This document shows, piece by piece, positions 4,616 through 5,066 of a stretch of DNA of 5,066 nt (the first letter of the stretch is position 1; every line of letters starts with the position of its first letter). The DNA is from Gammaproteobacteria bacterium (GTDB lineage Bacteria > Pseudomonadota > Gammaproteobacteria > GRL18). The translations under genes and the position numbers were made by a program. A model generated the notes under the pieces. That model did no database searches. It was not told the DNA's origin and saw nothing but the letters and a program-made list of their open reading frames with translations. The stretch lies in contig JALTKC010000276.1 in the NCBI GenBank assembly GCA_027076245.1, positions 1 through 5,066 on the forward strand, in the 5' to 3' direction.

Positions 4616-5066
4616 TTGGTCGTACCAATTCACCAGCAACGGGTTTTGTCCGGCATGAGGCCTACGGGTCAGCTGCATCTGGGGCATTATCATGGGGTAT
4701 TGAAAAACTGGATTAAGTTACAGCATGAATACGATTGTCTGTTTTTTGCTGCCGACTGGCATGCGCTGACCACTCATTATGCTGAAACAGAAAATATAGA
4801 AGACAATACCTGGGAAATGGTGATTGACTGGCTGGCGGCCGGGGTCAATCCAGGTTCGGCTAAAATTTTTATCCAGTCCCAGGTGCCGGAACATGCAGAA
4901 CTGCACCTGCTGCTCTCCATGATCACACCGCTGGGCTGGCTGGAACGGGTGCCATCCTTTAAAGATCAACAGCTTAAGCTAAAAGAAAAAGATCTGGCCA
5001 CTTACGGTTTTCTGGGCTACCCGCTGCTGCAAAGTGCCGATATTCTGATTTATCGGGCCGGTCTGG
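4616..5066 (+). CDS. trpS: Tryptophan--tRNA ligase, N-terminal part (cut by window edge)
   Basis: The frame is open from TTG 4616 to the window end and gives the first 150 residues of a class I aminoacyl-tRNA synthetase that activates tryptophan with ATP and charges tRNA-Trp in the cytoplasm. Recognisable parts are RVLSGMRPTGQLHLGHYHG (9-27) with the HIGH-type motif HLGH at 21-24, FFAADWHALTTHY (43-55), FIQSQVPEHAELHLLLSM (85-102), LGWLERVPSFKDQ (106-118) and YPLLQSADILIY (135-146). The MRPTG...HYHGVLKNW form is like the TrpS variant I recall from Pseudomonas-type gammaproteobacteria rather than the E. coli form (FSGAQPSGELTIGN). The KMSKS loop lies outside the window. The start is TTG; the first ATG is residue 14, inside the nucleotide-binding region, and could not give a whole enzyme. 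It follows the protease gene by 58 bp with no clear terminator between them, so cotranscription is likely. Confidence 0.95.
   Translation, partial: MVVPIHQQRVLSGMRPTGQLHLGHYHGVLKNWIKLQHEYDCLFFAADWHALTTHYAETENIEDNTWEMVIDWLAAGVNPGSAKIFIQSQVPEHAELHLLLSMITPLGWLERVPSFKDQQLKLKEKDLATYGFLGYPLLQSADILIYRAGL

Noticed and set aside
4718..4969. An 83-codon minus-strand frame inside trpS
   Set aside because: It lies wholly opposite conserved TrpS sequence and has no family resemblance.

Overview
The window looks like ordinary chromosomal housekeeping DNA from a gammaproteobacterium. The evidence is near-full-length matches to the Gammaproteobacteria-type YciB, YciI, YciO and RNase AM (YciV/TrpH) proteins, and the order PHP phosphoesterase, yciO, M50 site-2 protease, trpS, a neighbourhood I recall from many non-enteric gammaproteobacteria. 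The intergenic DNA is AT-rich and the coding DNA is moderate in GC. I cannot name a genus. The left-edge gene fragment resembles the C-terminus of ethylbenzene-dehydrogenase-type haem proteins, which would suit a respiratory, perhaps sulfur- or methane-associated lineage, but that is a guess.

Layout: positions 2-136 hold the C-terminal end of a plus-strand gene. A short convergent spacer follows, with a perfect 9-bp GC-rich hairpin (REP-like) and a weak terminator. Then comes a leftward block read yciB (1412-1999), yciI (1113-1412, overlapping yciB by one base as TAATG), and a secreted parvulin-type prolyl isomerase (208-1068) that appears to have its own promoter inside the end of yciI. A 257-bp AT-rich divergent region (2000-2256) carries a consensus -10 box for yciB, a 12-bp palindrome and a degenerate tandem repeat close to the rightward genes.

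The rightward block is an RNase AM-like PHP phosphoesterase (2257-3084), yciO (3150-3770), an M50 membrane metalloprotease (3868-4557) and the first 150 codons of trpS (from 4616 to the edge).

Functionally the window is a set of conserved neighbours rather than one pathway. YciB and the parvulin belong to the envelope, the PHP protein to RNA 5'-end maturation or pAp turnover, YciO to the Sua5/YrdC fold family, the M50 protein to intramembrane proteolysis, and TrpS to tRNA charging. I found no mobile element, CRISPR array, tRNA or rRNA gene, and no convincing new system. The most informative details are gene-start details: the M50 gene looks leaderless behind an extended consensus -10, and trpS is forced to start at TTG.
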